Positions 49,298 to 58,196 of a stretch of DNA of 64,000 bases are shown in pieces (position 1 is the first letter of the stretch; each line of letters begins with the position of its first letter). The stretch spans positions 1-64,000 of the forward strand of contig JANMDQ010000026.1 of NCBI GenBank assembly GCA_031376385.1. Direction: 5' to 3'. Below the pieces are notes generated by a model, which had not been told where the DNA came from, searched no databases, and saw nothing but the letters and a program-made list of their open reading frames with translations. The stretch comes from Aquisediminimonas sp031376385 (GTDB lineage: Bacteria > Pseudomonadota > Alphaproteobacteria > Sphingomonadales > Sphingomonadaceae). Both the position numbers and the translations under genes were made by a program.

Positions 49298-50410
49298 ATG
49301 ACTCACGAAGCGAATACAGCACCGCAATCAAAGCCTTGGTTGGCTCACGTGCCGGTTTATACCCCCGGTCGATCCGACGCTGATGGCGCGGAACCAGTTG
49401 CCAAACTATCGTCAAACGAAAACCCGACAGGTCCCAGCCCAGCCGCGGAGGCCGCTTATCGACAGGCGGTGACCGATTTGAACCGCTACCCGGATGGCAG
49501 TGCATTGGCACTGCGTACCAAGCTTGCGGCACTCCACGGTCTCTCCGCTGACGCCATCGTCTGCGGGAACGGATCTGAGGAGCTGGTTGGCCTGACAATT
49601 CAGGCTTTTGCAGGGCCCGGTGATGAGGTAGTCTATTGCGCAAAGGGCTTTATTGGATATCCGATTGGTGCGCTTCGCAATGGCGCAAAACCAGTTGCTG
49701 CTCCGCCGCAAGGCGACGCTACAGATATTGATGCGATCTTGGCGGCGGTCTCAGAACGAACCCGCGTTGTTTGCATAGCCAATCCTAACAACCCTACCGG
49801 CAGTTGGATATCAGGCGATGAAATTGAACGGTTACACGCCGGTCTGCCCCAAAACGTCGTATTGATGCTGGATGAAGCCTATGCCGAATATGCGCCGCCA
49901 GAAAGCTACCGCACGGCATTGCCGCTGGCCGCGAGATCGGCGAACATCATCGTCACGCGGACATTTTCAAAGGCCTATGCGCTGGCCTCCCTGCGGATCG
50001 GTTGGGCAACGGCCAGTCCTGCTATCCTTTCGGCCATCCAGCGCTTGATGCCTGCCTTCAGTGTGTCGCATCCGGCACAAGCGGCGGCCTGTGCAGCACT
50101 TGACGATCCATCTTGGCTTGAACAGGCCGTCGCGCATAACGCCGTGGCAAGAGATAATTTGGCCGCGCAGCTAACCAAATATGGCTTTAAGGTATCCCCA
50201 AGTGGCGCTAATTTTGTGCTGGTCCGATTTGATAATGAAGACATCGCTCGCGACTTTGATATCCATTTGACTGCAAAGGGCATTTTGGTTCGCGCCCTGC
50301 CCATCCCAGGGCTAAGGGACTGTTTGCGGATGACCATTGGGCGCGACGAAGAAAATGACGCGCTCATCAGCGCAATGGTTGACATACAGAAGCAAACAAG
50401 TGGCTGTTAA
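49298..50410 (+). CDS. PLP-dependent aminotransferase, HisC-like
   Basis: The 370-residue fold-type I aminotransferase has SSNENPTGPSPAAE near the start, IANPNNPTGSWI, LDEAYAEYA, and RTFSKAYALASLRIGW with the PLP lysine. It matches histidinol-phosphate aminotransferase, but HisC paralogues often use aromatic or other amino acids. The start at 49298 is chosen because AAGG lies upstream; ATG at 49280 is also in frame. It is in a catabolic operon with a permease and no other his genes, so histidine synthesis is unlikely. Aromatic amino-acid or indole-related keto-acid exchange is more probable. Confidence 0.83.
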   Translation: MTHEANTAPQSKPWLAHVPVYTPGRSDADGAEPVAKLSSNENPTGPSPAAEAAYRQAVTDLNRYPDGSALALRTKLAALHGLSADAIVCGNGSEELVGLTIQAFAGPGDEVVYCAKGFIGYPIGALRNGAKPVAAPPQGDATDIDAILAAVSERTRVVCIANPNNPTGSWISGDEIERLHAGLPQNVVLMLDEAYAEYAPPESYRTALPLAARSANIIVTRTFSKAYALASLRIGWATASPAILSAIQRLMPAFSVSHPAQAAACAALDDPSWLEQAVAHNAVARDNLAAQLTKYGFKVSPSGANFVLVRFDNEDIARDFDIHLTAKGILVRALPIPGLRDCLRMTIGRDEENDALISAMVDIQKQTSGC

Positions 50411-50494
50411 ATGCCAACGTCTATTGCCTCACCAGTCATGCCTCTGTCTCTGGCAACTTGTGGTATGATCGAGCGGTAAGGAAGGCGATCGGGG

Positions 50495-51247
50495 ATGATG
50501 AGGACAAATACCAACACAGCATTGGACAAACTGCGTGCCGGGCAGCAGGTAGCTTGTGTCTGGCTTAGTCTTGGATCGGAAGCGTTTGCGGAAATCGCAG
50601 CTGAGGCTGCTCCCGAAGCTGTCGTCCTTGATGCGCAGCATGGGCTTTGGGATGTGCGGTCAACACACGCCGCTTTGGGGATGATCGCACAGAGCTCCAC
50701 TCCCCTTGTCCGCGTTGCAGATAACAGCGTGACATCAATTGGCGTTGCGCTGGATGCTGGTGCTCAGGGAATCATAGTTCCGCTTGTCGAAAGTGCGGAG
50801 CAGGCGGCCATGGCTGTATCAGCGGCGCACTATCCGCCAAAAGGAGAGCGATCAGGAGGAGGTGTCCGTCCCCTTGCTGATTTCCCCACCTATTGGAAAG
50901 GCAGCAGCAATAATACCCTTGTTTCGGTGATGATCGAAACAAGATTGGGGTTTGAAAATGTGGCAGCCATCGCAGCCGTTCCCGGCATTGATATGATCTT
51001 CATCGGGACCGGAGACCTTACATTATCGCTGGGTTTTGATGCTGATATTGAAGCCGCAATTCAGACAATTTTCACGACCTCTCGCGCGGCCAACGTCCCT
51101 TGCGGAATCTTTACAGTCAACGCATCTGCCGCCCGCACTCGACTGGCCCAAGGATTTGCTTTTGTCGTTGCTGAAACTGACCTTCGGTTGGCACGCGAAG
51201 GCATCGCGGCTTCGCTAGAACTTACACGATCTGGAGATACATTATGA
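50495..51247 (+). CDS. HpcH/HpaI-type aldolase
   Basis: The 250-residue TIM-barrel protein has VLDAQHGLW in place of the usual LDxEHG, GVRPLADFP, MIETRLGFEN for the QIE metal-binding motif, and IGTGDLTLSLGF. HpaI-type enzymes split 4-hydroxy-2-oxo acids to pyruvate and an aldehyde. The Glu to Gln change in the first motif may alter metal binding, so activity is uncertain. The start region overlaps nothing, but the stop overlaps the next aminotransferase start by four bases (ATGA). Confidence 0.8.
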   Translation: MMRTNTNTALDKLRAGQQVACVWLSLGSEAFAEIAAEAAPEAVVLDAQHGLWDVRSTHAALGMIAQSSTPLVRVADNSVTSIGVALDAGAQGIIVPLVESAEQAAMAVSAAHYPPKGERSGGGVRPLADFPTYWKGSSNNTLVSVMIETRLGFENVAAIAAVPGIDMIFIGTGDLTLSLGFDADIEAAIQTIFTTSRAANVPCGIFTVNASAARTRLAQGFAFVVAETDLRLAREGIAASLELTRSGDTL

Positions 51248-52431
51248 CTGCTGCTCGTTTCACCGGCGACTCAGTGCAGGACATTCGCGGGCAGATTGGC
51301 CGCATTCCGCTCGAAAATATCTCGAACCTCGCCAAACATGCACTAGATAAGACCAGCGGGATCATTCCGCTCTGGTTTGGCGAAGGCGATCTTGCGACCC
51401 CGGCTTTCGTTGGCGAAGCAACGCATCAGGCAATCCGCGATGGATATACATTTTATTCCTACCAGAACGGAATTCCCGAACTGCGCGAAGGCCTTGCCAA
51501 ATATCATACAGGCTTATTGAATACGCCCATTGAACATGACCGGATCACAGTAACGTCTGGCGGAATGCCCGCCATCATGCTGGCCGTTGAAATGCTGGTT
51601 GATCAGGGCGATAATGTCATTGTTATTGATCCCGTATGGCCCAATATCGGCGGCATCGTGCAGGTTGTTGGCGGCGAAGTTCGTTCGGTGCGCATGGATT
51701 TAGGCGAAAGCGGTTGGACACTGGACGTCGATAAGGTCCGCGCGGCCTGCGACGCCAGAACCAAAGCGATCTTCTTTGCGTCACCCGGCAATCCAACTGG
51801 TGCTATCGTGGATACTGATACCCAGCGCGCCTTGATCGCTCTTGGACGCGACCTCGGCATCTGGTTGATTGCCGATGAAGTATATCACCGGCTCGTTTAC
51901 GGGCAACGCGTTGGCCCATCGATACTCAGCCTCATCGAACCAGAAGACCGGGTGCTGGTCATCAACAGCTTTTCCAAATCTTGGGCAATGACCGGATGGC
52001 GGCTGGGTTGGTTGGTGCACCCGCCCTCAGTCGGGCCGATATTGGGAATGCTGACCCAGTTCACGTCAAGTGGGACGACAACATTCCTGCAACACGGGGC
52101 ACTGGCGGCGATTGAACAAGGTGAGCCGTTTGTCGCGCAGATGAACAGCTACTGCGAAGCGGGAATGGAGCTGGTCTGCTCGGAACTTGAAACCATGTCT
52201 CGCGTGCGCCTGACCAACAGGCCGAACGCTGCAATGTATGTCTTCTTTGAGATTGACGGCCTCACGGATTCTCGCGCAGCCTGCATTGAGGTGCTGGAAA
52301 AAACCCGCGTTGGTCTGGCCCCCGGCTATTTCTTCGGCAAAGGGTCTGAGAGTTTTATGCGGATATGCTATTGCCGATCCCCCGGTGCGCTGGGCGACGC
52401 GATGGACCGACTGAGGCCCTTTTTAAGTTGA
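51244..52431 (+). CDS. PLP-dependent aminotransferase, class I/II (aspartate-type)
   Basis: The 395-residue protein has FASPGNPTGAIVD, IADEVYHRLVYG and NSFSKSWAMTGWRLGW with the PLP lysine. It resembles aspartate/aromatic aminotransferases (AAT superfamily Ib). Translation is coupled to the HpaI-type gene (ATGA). Two aminotransferases of different type in one operon suggest two separate amino-group transfers on one route, or salvage of an amino donor. The direction and substrate are unknown. Confidence 0.87.
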   Translation: MTAARFTGDSVQDIRGQIGRIPLENISNLAKHALDKTSGIIPLWFGEGDLATPAFVGEATHQAIRDGYTFYSYQNGIPELREGLAKYHTGLLNTPIEHDRITVTSGGMPAIMLAVEMLVDQGDNVIVIDPVWPNIGGIVQVVGGEVRSVRMDLGESGWTLDVDKVRAACDARTKAIFFASPGNPTGAIVDTDTQRALIALGRDLGIWLIADEVYHRLVYGQRVGPSILSLIEPEDRVLVINSFSKSWAMTGWRLGWLVHPPSVGPILGMLTQFTSSGTTTFLQHGALAAIEQGEPFVAQMNSYCEAGMELVCSELETMSRVRLTNRPNAAMYVFFEIDGLTDSRAACIEVLEKTRVGLAPGYFFGKGSESFMRICYCRSPGALGDAMDRLRPFLS

Positions 52432-52442
52432 ACCGCGACGAC

Positions 52443-53819
52443 ATGATCCCAGTTGATGCTGTAGTCGCTCGTGAAGGCGGATTGAACCGTGCGCTAACCA
52501 AATCACAAATCGTGATGATTGGTCTGGGCGGCGCGATTGGCACCGGCTTGTTCATGGGGTCTGGCATCGCCATTGGTTATGCCGGGCCTGCCGTGTTGAT
52601 CAGCTATTTGATTGCCGCCGCTATCGTGCTGGTGATTGTCCTTAGCCTCTCTGAGATGGCGGTCGCCCATCCCACAGCCGGGTCGTTTGGCGTGTATGCC
52701 GAGATCTACATAGGCAAATGGGCCGGATTCATGGTGCGCTATACCTACTGGTTTGCGCAGATCATCGCCACGGGAGGGGAAGCCGTCGCGGCGGGGCTCT
52801 ACATGGGATTTTGGTTTCCAGAAGTCCCGCTGTTTCTATGGTCTGTTGGCTTTGCCGCAGCTCTGGTGTGGATTAACGCACGGTCCGTCGCGAATTTTGG
52901 CAGCATCGAATATTGGTTTGCGCTTATCAAGGTCGTCGCGATCATTGCATTCATTATCTTCGGCCTCACCTATGTGTTCGGCCTCGGGGTAGAGCCAATC
53001 GGTCTGCGCAATCTGACCGAATTACCTGGAGGTTTCATGCCCAATGGGTGGGGCGGAGTATGGTTCGGTTTACTGATAGCACTATTTTCATTCTTCGGCG
53101 TTGAACTGATTGCCGTCACTTCGGGGGAATCTGAAAATCCTGAGGAAGCCATTCCCGCAGCTTTGCGGTCCTTAGCACTGCGGCTCTTCCTGTTTTACTT
53201 TCTGGCGATTGGCATCATGGTTGCCATCACGCCTTGGACGCAAGCAGGTGCAGCGATAGTCACGCAAAGCCCGTTTGTGAAATTGTTTGAATATAGTGGC
53301 ATTCGCCATGTCGCCGGGATGATGAACTTCGTCGTGATCACGGCGGCGCTGTCCAGCATGAACACCAATCTCTATCTGGCGTCGCGCATGCTCTTTTCGC
53401 TGGGTCGCGGAGGCTATGCCCCAGAATTTACAGGACGGCTTAATGCGCAAGGCACGCCACTTCGGGCGACATTGATCACAGGCGTGGCTTTGCTGCCGAT
53501 TGCTTTGACCTCATATCTTACCAAAGCGGCCTACAACTATCTGATTGGTCTTGCTGTTTTTGCTGGGATTTTGATCTGGATCGTCATCCTCGTGTGCCAT
53601 ATTCAGTTTCGCAAATTGACAGACCCAGCGTCATTCACAACACGCATTCCGTTGTTTCCGGTGCCGCAAATCATCGCGATTGGCCTGCTTTCAGCGCTGC
53701 TTGTTACTATGGCCTTTGATACGCAGTTCTGGAATATCTCTTGGATATTTGGCGTGCCTTGGTTGATCCTTATTTTCATCGCATTTTTGGTGTGGCGGAA
53801 ATTTAATCCGGAACGCTAA
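52443..53819 (+). CDS. Amino-acid permease (APC superfamily)
   Basis: The 458-residue protein (ATG at 52443; a TTG at 52428 overlaps the preceding stop) has about 12 membrane segments. QIVMIGLGGAIGTGLFMGSG is the first transmembrane motif of the GABA/aromatic amino-acid permease group, and FFGVELIAVTSGESENPEEA is a core APC segment. It likely imports an amino acid or an amino-acid-like substrate for the operon's aminotransferases. It ends in a four-base convergent overlap with the SDR gene on the other strand. Confidence 0.88.
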   Translation: MIPVDAVVAREGGLNRALTKSQIVMIGLGGAIGTGLFMGSGIAIGYAGPAVLISYLIAAAIVLVIVLSLSEMAVAHPTAGSFGVYAEIYIGKWAGFMVRYTYWFAQIIATGGEAVAAGLYMGFWFPEVPLFLWSVGFAAALVWINARSVANFGSIEYWFALIKVVAIIAFIIFGLTYVFGLGVEPIGLRNLTELPGGFMPNGWGGVWFGLLIALFSFFGVELIAVTSGESENPEEAIPAALRSLALRLFLFYFLAIGIMVAITPWTQAGAAIVTQSPFVKLFEYSGIRHVAGMMNFVVITAALSSMNTNLYLASRMLFSLGRGGYAPEFTGRLNAQGTPLRATLITGVALLPIALTSYLTKAAYNYLIGLAVFAGILIWIVILVCHIQFRKLTDPASFTTRIPLFPVPQIIAIGLLSALLVTMAFDTQFWNISWIFGVPWLILIFIAFLVWRKFNPER

Positions 53820-54550
53820 ATCCGAATGCCGCCATCCACGTTGATGATTTGCCCATTCACCCACGCCGCATTGTCTGACGCCAGGAAAGCGACGACCTTG
53901 GCAATATCAATAGGCAGGCCGGCTCGGCCCAGCGGGGTCCGTGAGTTGATGTAATCACGCAGATAGGCGTCATCTGGCAACAGATCTGTCTCAGTTGGCC
54001 CCGGGGCTACCGCATTCACGCGTATATTCTTAGGACCAAGCTCTTGCGCCATGACGCGCGTTAATGCGTCAACGGCTGCTTTGCTGGCAGCGTATAGCCC
54101 TTGTCCAGCCGATGGCTGACTGGCTAGCACCGAACTCATATTGATAATGGCACCTCCCGTCGCCGGGAATAGCGGCACTGCATTTGCCGAACAAAAGAGT
54201 ACGGACTTAAAGTTCACATCCCACACATGGCTGGCCGTATCCCAATCAATCTCAGTCAGGCTGCCAAGGCCAGAGATGCCAGCATTATTCACCAGCGCAT
54301 CGATCCGCCCATATGTGCCCGCAATTTTGGCAAACAGGGCGTCAATTTGATCCTTCTTGCCGATATCCGCCTGCAAGAATGTCGCTTTGCCACCCTTTGC
54401 GATCACGTCAGCCACGACTGCCTCTGCCCCTGCAACATCTTTTGAACAGACCACTATTACCAGGAAGCCAAGGCTCGACAATTCCATCGTTATGGCGGCG
54501 CCGATGCCACGACTGCCGCCGGTTACAATTGCGATTTTCTGATCAGTCAT
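53816..54550 (-). CDS. SDR-family oxidoreductase
   Basis: A 244-residue SDR with TGGSRGIGAA, VNNAGISG and YAASK. It resembles FabG-like dehydrogenases and can accept many hydroxyls or ketones. GGGAGGCACAG lies upstream of the ATG at 54550. It faces the IacA-type gene across a 270-bp divergent region, so it may be controlled with that operon. In iac-type systems an SDR (IacE) is part of the pathway; this is one candidate. Confidence 0.86.
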   Translation of the reverse strand: MTDQKIAIVTGGSRGIGAAITMELSSLGFLVIVVCSKDVAGAEAVVADVIAKGGKATFLQADIGKKDQIDALFAKIAGTYGRIDALVNNAGISGLGSLTEIDWDTASHVWDVNFKSVLFCSANAVPLFPATGGAIINMSSVLASQPSAGQGLYAASKAAVDALTRVMAQELGPKNIRVNAVAPGPTETDLLPDDAYLRDYINSRTPLGRAGLPIDIAKVVAFLASDNAAWVNGQIINVDGGIRI

Positions 54551-54820
54551 AGTGTCTGTGCCTCCCTGTGCCGACATACTATGGCAGGGCCCTGAGAGGG
54601 CGAGCATCCCCGACACTGCACAGTCTGGTGCCAAGCTGCAAAATTGTGCGGAGAGACAAGCGGCGTGTCGATCTGTTTCAGGTCAGCGCAATCCATTTGC
54701 GATCCGTGCAGAGAAGTGGCGACAGTCCCTGTGGTTCACGCCGTTAACGGCTAACCCCTATTGCCAAATGCGGCGGCTTGCTCCTTTATTTGCGCGACCA
54801 GACACATGAAGGATCGCAGT
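54551..54820. promoter_or_regulatory. Divergent promoter region, SDR / flavin monooxygenase operon
   Basis: These 270 bp lie between divergently transcribed genes and have no coding frame I trust. A repeat-like TGTGCGGAGAGACAAG segment near 54646 could be part of an AraC-type site, but a second copy is not clear. Promoters for both sides are expected here. Confidence 0.4.
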
Positions 54821-55990
54821 ATGACCAACGTGACAGCGATGCGCGAGACACAAACGCCGCCGAGCATTTTGAAGCGTGCCGACTTCCCCGCACTATTGCA
54901 GGAAATCCGCGACCGTGCCCCTGAGTTTGAGGCACAAGGATTTGTCTCGCGCGACATTATCGAATCGTTGAAACGCGTGGGCGTTTACCGCGCTGCAGTT
55001 TTGCGCCGATTTGGCGGTGATGAGCGTGAGCCTGTCGACATCCTAGAGACGATTGAAGCCCTGTCTGCGGCGGATGGTTCTGTAGGCTGGGTGGCCAGTT
55101 TTGCGCCTCAAGCCTCTGTCTATTGCGCGATTCTGCCGGATCACTGCTTGAAGACGATGTATGCCAAGACACCAGACATTGTCGCGGCTGGCGCTTTGTT
55201 TCCTCCGCATCAAGCGAAACTGGTCGGCGATAAGCTCGTTATCAATGGTCGATGGTCCTTTGCCAGCGGCTGCACATCGGCGGACTGGATCTGCGTCGGC
55301 ATCACCGTGGAAGGGTCGCCCATTGTCGGCGTGCAGATGGTCATGCTTCCGGCTGATCAGGTTGAAATTGTCAAAAACTGGGACGTGCTTGGCCTGCGTG
55401 CGACGGGTAGCAATGATATCGTCGCAAAGGACGTTACGGTCTCTAAGGATTGGGCGGCACAGCGCGGTGGACCCGTTCAATATACCGACGCGCTTTACCA
55501 ATATCCGGCGCTTTGCTTTGCGGCGCTCAATCATGCTGTCGTAAATCTTGGCATTGCACGTGCGGCGATTGACGACATGGTTGAGATTGCAAAAGCCAAA
55601 GCCTCCATCACAGGCGCGCCTCGCCCGGCGGACCGCGCTTATGTGCATCTTGCACTGTCAAAAGCCGACGCCAATTTGCGCGGTGCCCGGGCGTTCTTTT
55701 ACGAACAGGCCGAGGCGATGTGGCAAATTGTCAAAGCCAGCAAAGTTCCAACGATAGAAGAAAAGGCGCTTGTGCGATTGGCGGCGTCCAATGCGGCACG
55801 TGTTGGCGCTCAAGTGGTGCAGGAAATGTATACGCTTGCGGGCACAACCGCGACCAAAATGTCACATGCGATGCAGCGCCGCGTGCGGGACTCCATGATG
55901 GTCACACAGCATGCCTTTGTCAGCGAAGGCAATTTGGAAAATGCCGGGCGCGTTATGGTTGAGATGGCCCCGACGCCCGGCTTTCCGTAA
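54821..55990 (+). CDS. Acyl-CoA dehydrogenase-fold flavin monooxygenase (IacA/HsaA type)
   Basis: The 389-residue protein shares the fold and lack of the catalytic Glu with the one at 36366. Key stretches are FGGDEREPVDILETIEALSA, GRWSFASGCTSADWICVG and MYTLAGTTATKMSHAMQRR. IacA, the indole-3-acetate monooxygenase, HsaA and DszC belong to this group and use reduced flavin from a partner. It is followed directly by a 119-residue protein and an amidase, in the order iacA-iacB-(I)-iacH known from Pseudomonas putida 1290. The start at 54821 is favoured; 54806 is possible. Indole or a substituted aromatic is a plausible substrate. Confidence 0.85.
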   Translation: MTNVTAMRETQTPPSILKRADFPALLQEIRDRAPEFEAQGFVSRDIIESLKRVGVYRAAVLRRFGGDEREPVDILETIEALSAADGSVGWVASFAPQASVYCAILPDHCLKTMYAKTPDIVAAGALFPPHQAKLVGDKLVINGRWSFASGCTSADWICVGITVEGSPIVGVQMVMLPADQVEIVKNWDVLGLRATGSNDIVAKDVTVSKDWAAQRGGPVQYTDALYQYPALCFAALNHAVVNLGIARAAIDDMVEIAKAKASITGAPRPADRAYVHLALSKADANLRGARAFFYEQAEAMWQIVKASKVPTIEEKALVRLAASNAARVGAQVVQEMYTLAGTTATKMSHAMQRRVRDSMMVTQHAFVSEGNLENAGRVMVEMAPTPGFP

Positions 55991-56009
55991 AGCATAGAGG
56001 AACACCAGC

Positions 56010-56369
56010 ATGAGCATTTCCGCCAAGCCACTCCGCACGATGTTCTTCATTGGCATCAATCAGAATTTTCACGACCTCGCGTTGCCAGATGCAGGTGCGA
56101 TTATCAAAACCTTCATTGCCGCTCTTGATGATTTGAAGGGCCGGTTCGGCATTGAAGTACTGGGCACATTTGATGATGACCAAATGATGGTTGGCTCGTC
56201 AGAAGGATGGCCGTGGACAGCCTATATATTGGCTGACGTGCCTGACCTGGATACGGTTGTCGCCGTTTGCAACATCTTCCGGGAAACCCTTGCTGGTGAC
56301 GGCCAGCTCTGGAAATATGCCCGCATTCAGGCACGGGTCGGACGGATTTTGATGAGTGGGAATAGTTGA
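56010..56369 (+). CDS. Small conserved protein, IacB-like by position
   Basis: The 119-residue protein has LDDLKGRFGIEVLGTFDDDQ and EGWPWTAYILADVPDLDTV, a mixed alpha/beta pattern with no Cys and no signal peptide. It lies between the IacA-type monooxygenase and the amidase, 19 bp after the first, the same place as iacB in indole-3-acetate operons. IacB is a short protein of unknown mechanism that is needed in that pathway. The match is by position and size plus an overall impression of similarity; it was not tested by alignment. It may hold the monooxygenase or bind its flavin or substrate. Confidence 0.65.
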   Translation: MSISAKPLRTMFFIGINQNFHDLALPDAGAIIKTFIAALDDLKGRFGIEVLGTFDDDQMMVGSSEGWPWTAYILADVPDLDTVVAVCNIFRETLAGDGQLWKYARIQARVGRILMSGNS

Positions 56370-57516
56370 GGCGGTGGCTGATCTGGTGACCTACGACAAC
56401 GCTGGGTTCATTCACCAGTTCAAACGCGGCGGCGATGGGCCATCGGTTGTTATCAAGGACTCTATCGACGTGGCTGGCTACGCTACTGGTATGGGTTCCC
56501 CAGCCTATGCCGATGCGAAAATCGCAAGCAAGGACGCCGCCTGCGTTGCGGCATTGATTGAAGCGGGCTTTTCCATTGTTGGCAAGTCGGTCCTCCACGA
56601 ACTAGCTCTTGGTGCAACAGGCATCAATGAATGGCAAGGCACAGCCTATAATAGCCGCTATCCAAACTATGTGCCCGGCGGTTCATCAAGCGGTTCGGCA
56701 ACGCTGGTCGGCGCAGGCCTTGTCGATATCGGCGTGGGCACGGACACGGGAGGTTCGGTTCGCGTACCTGCGGGATGTTGCGGTGTTGTCGGGCTGAAGA
56801 CAACTTTCGGCCTCATCGATCACGCGGGCGTATATCCCGCAACAACTACACTTGATTGTGTTGGGTTTTTTGCGCGAGACCCCGCTCTCATCGATCAATG
56901 CGTTGTGGCGTGTGCGCCGGAGGCTCCCCCGCCAAGGACGGATATCGGCTCAATCGGCCTACTTTCATTGCCTGGTGATGAAGACGCAAAGGCCGCTCTG
57001 GCCCAGTTTGGCACTGCGAGCGGCTGTGCGATCACCCCAGTCATCTTGAGTGAACTTGAAGAGGCGTTTGACGCAGGATTCACGATCTTAGCGGCAGAGG
57101 CGTGGGCAGGCGCGGGCCATTTGACGGGTAAAGGCCTGCTCAATCCCGACCTGGAGGCACGGATGCTGGCATCTTCAACGATCACATCCGATCAGATCAA
57201 CATAGCCGAGGCGCAACGTGTTCGCTTTCGCAGCGCCGTCGATCAGCTTTTGGACCAAGTTGACGTTATCGCCCTGCCAACTTTTTCGCAGTGCCCACCC
57301 ACATTAGCGGAAGGCGCAATCGCGACTTCCGGCGTTCCGCTGACGCGCTATGTCAGGCCGTTCAACCTCTCTGGCCATCCTGCGATCGCGATACCGCTGA
57401 CCAACACCGCCGGAACACCGTCCAGTTTGCAGATCGTCGGCCGATACGGCGATGACCGCACGCTGTGTCACATCGCGCAGGCCATCATGCAATCGCTCCT
57501 AGAGCGCCCGAACTAG
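56356..57516 (+). CDS. Amidase-signature-family hydrolase (IacH-like by context)
   Basis: The 386-residue protein has the amidase signature with the Ser-Ser-Lys triad: Lys in VIKDSIDVAGY, the two Ser in PGGSSSGSATLVGAGLVDIG, and GVGTDTGGSVRVPAGCCG. Such proteins hydrolyse amides to acids and ammonia; IacH in the iac system is an amidase-like protein. The GTG start at 56356 overlaps the preceding stop by 14 bases. With the nitrilase at 58197 it suggests nitrogen-containing substrates (nitrile to amide to acid). It ends in a four-base convergent overlap with the PPOX gene. Confidence 0.87.
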   Translation: MGIVEAVADLVTYDNAGFIHQFKRGGDGPSVVIKDSIDVAGYATGMGSPAYADAKIASKDAACVAALIEAGFSIVGKSVLHELALGATGINEWQGTAYNSRYPNYVPGGSSSGSATLVGAGLVDIGVGTDTGGSVRVPAGCCGVVGLKTTFGLIDHAGVYPATTTLDCVGFFARDPALIDQCVVACAPEAPPPRTDIGSIGLLSLPGDEDAKAALAQFGTASGCAITPVILSELEEAFDAGFTILAAEAWAGAGHLTGKGLLNPDLEARMLASSTITSDQINIAEAQRVRFRSAVDQLLDQVDVIALPTFSQCPPTLAEGAIATSGVPLTRYVRPFNLSGHPAIAIPLTNTAGTPSSLQIVGRYGDDRTLCHIAQAIMQSLLERPN

Positions 57517-58169
57517 ACCTCGCCGCGCGCCAGCTGCTCTGCATATTCTTCCATCGTGATCTTGCCGCCGCGCTCCTCGGCACGGCCTTGTTGGTGTGCG
57601 GGCAGCGCATCCTGCACTTGGTCAATTCGTTTCCATCCTGGAATCGGCGTTTCAACATCAGGCGCGGGCACAAATTTGGATTTCGCGACCCGTTGATATT
57701 TGTGAACATAGCGCGGGCAATTGGGATAGATTTCGCTGATGTTCACCTGAACTAGAAATTGAGCCTCGTGATAGCTTTCAAGCAACGGACCTTCAAAAAT
57801 CAGTTCGGCGGTACCGTGAACGCGCAGCCGGTTGGGGCGTTCAAAATCGATAAACAACAGGCCGATCTTCTGCACCTCAGCGACATTGCCGGTGGTGTAG
57901 AATGTGCCATTGCCGTCATAAATTGGTATGGCCAGCGTGGCGTTATCGATGACCGTAACAAAGCCAATATCGCCGCCCTTGTAAGACACTGTCGGCTGAC
58001 CAGCTGCATTCACGGTCGACACGAAAACCATGTCGCTGTTGGCGATCATCTGAACCTCTTGCGGTTGCAATTCTGGATGCATGACCTGCCCGGCGATCAG
58101 ATCGGCAAGTCGGCGCGTGTCGAACCGTTCCTGCAAATCGCGTTGTGATGGGGAATAATAATCTGACAT
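57513..58169 (-). CDS. Pyridoxamine 5'-phosphate oxidase-family flavin-binding protein
   Basis: The 218-residue protein has a split-barrel FMN fold: MIANSDMVFVSTVNAAGQPTVSY in the first strands, with GFVTVIDNATLAIPIYDGNG and VQKIGLLFIDFERPNRLRVH later. Members are PNP oxidases, general stress proteins or flavin-reductase-like binders. It could act as a flavin-supplying partner for the two acyl-CoA-dehydrogenase-fold monooxygenases, which need reduced flavin; no other flavin reductase is seen. The start at 58169 is supported by GGAGGCAGCGGAC upstream. The reductase role is inference only. Confidence 0.75.
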   Translation of the reverse strand: MSDYYSPSQRDLQERFDTRRLADLIAGQVMHPELQPQEVQMIANSDMVFVSTVNAAGQPTVSYKGGDIGFVTVIDNATLAIPIYDGNGTFYTTGNVAEVQKIGLLFIDFERPNRLRVHGTAELIFEGPLLESYHEAQFLVQVNISEIYPNCPRYVHKYQRVAKSKFVPAPDVETPIPGWKRIDQVQDALPAHQQGRAEERGGKITMEEYAEQLARGEV

Positions 58170-58196
58170 GTCCGCTGCCTCCGATTTCAACTGCGA

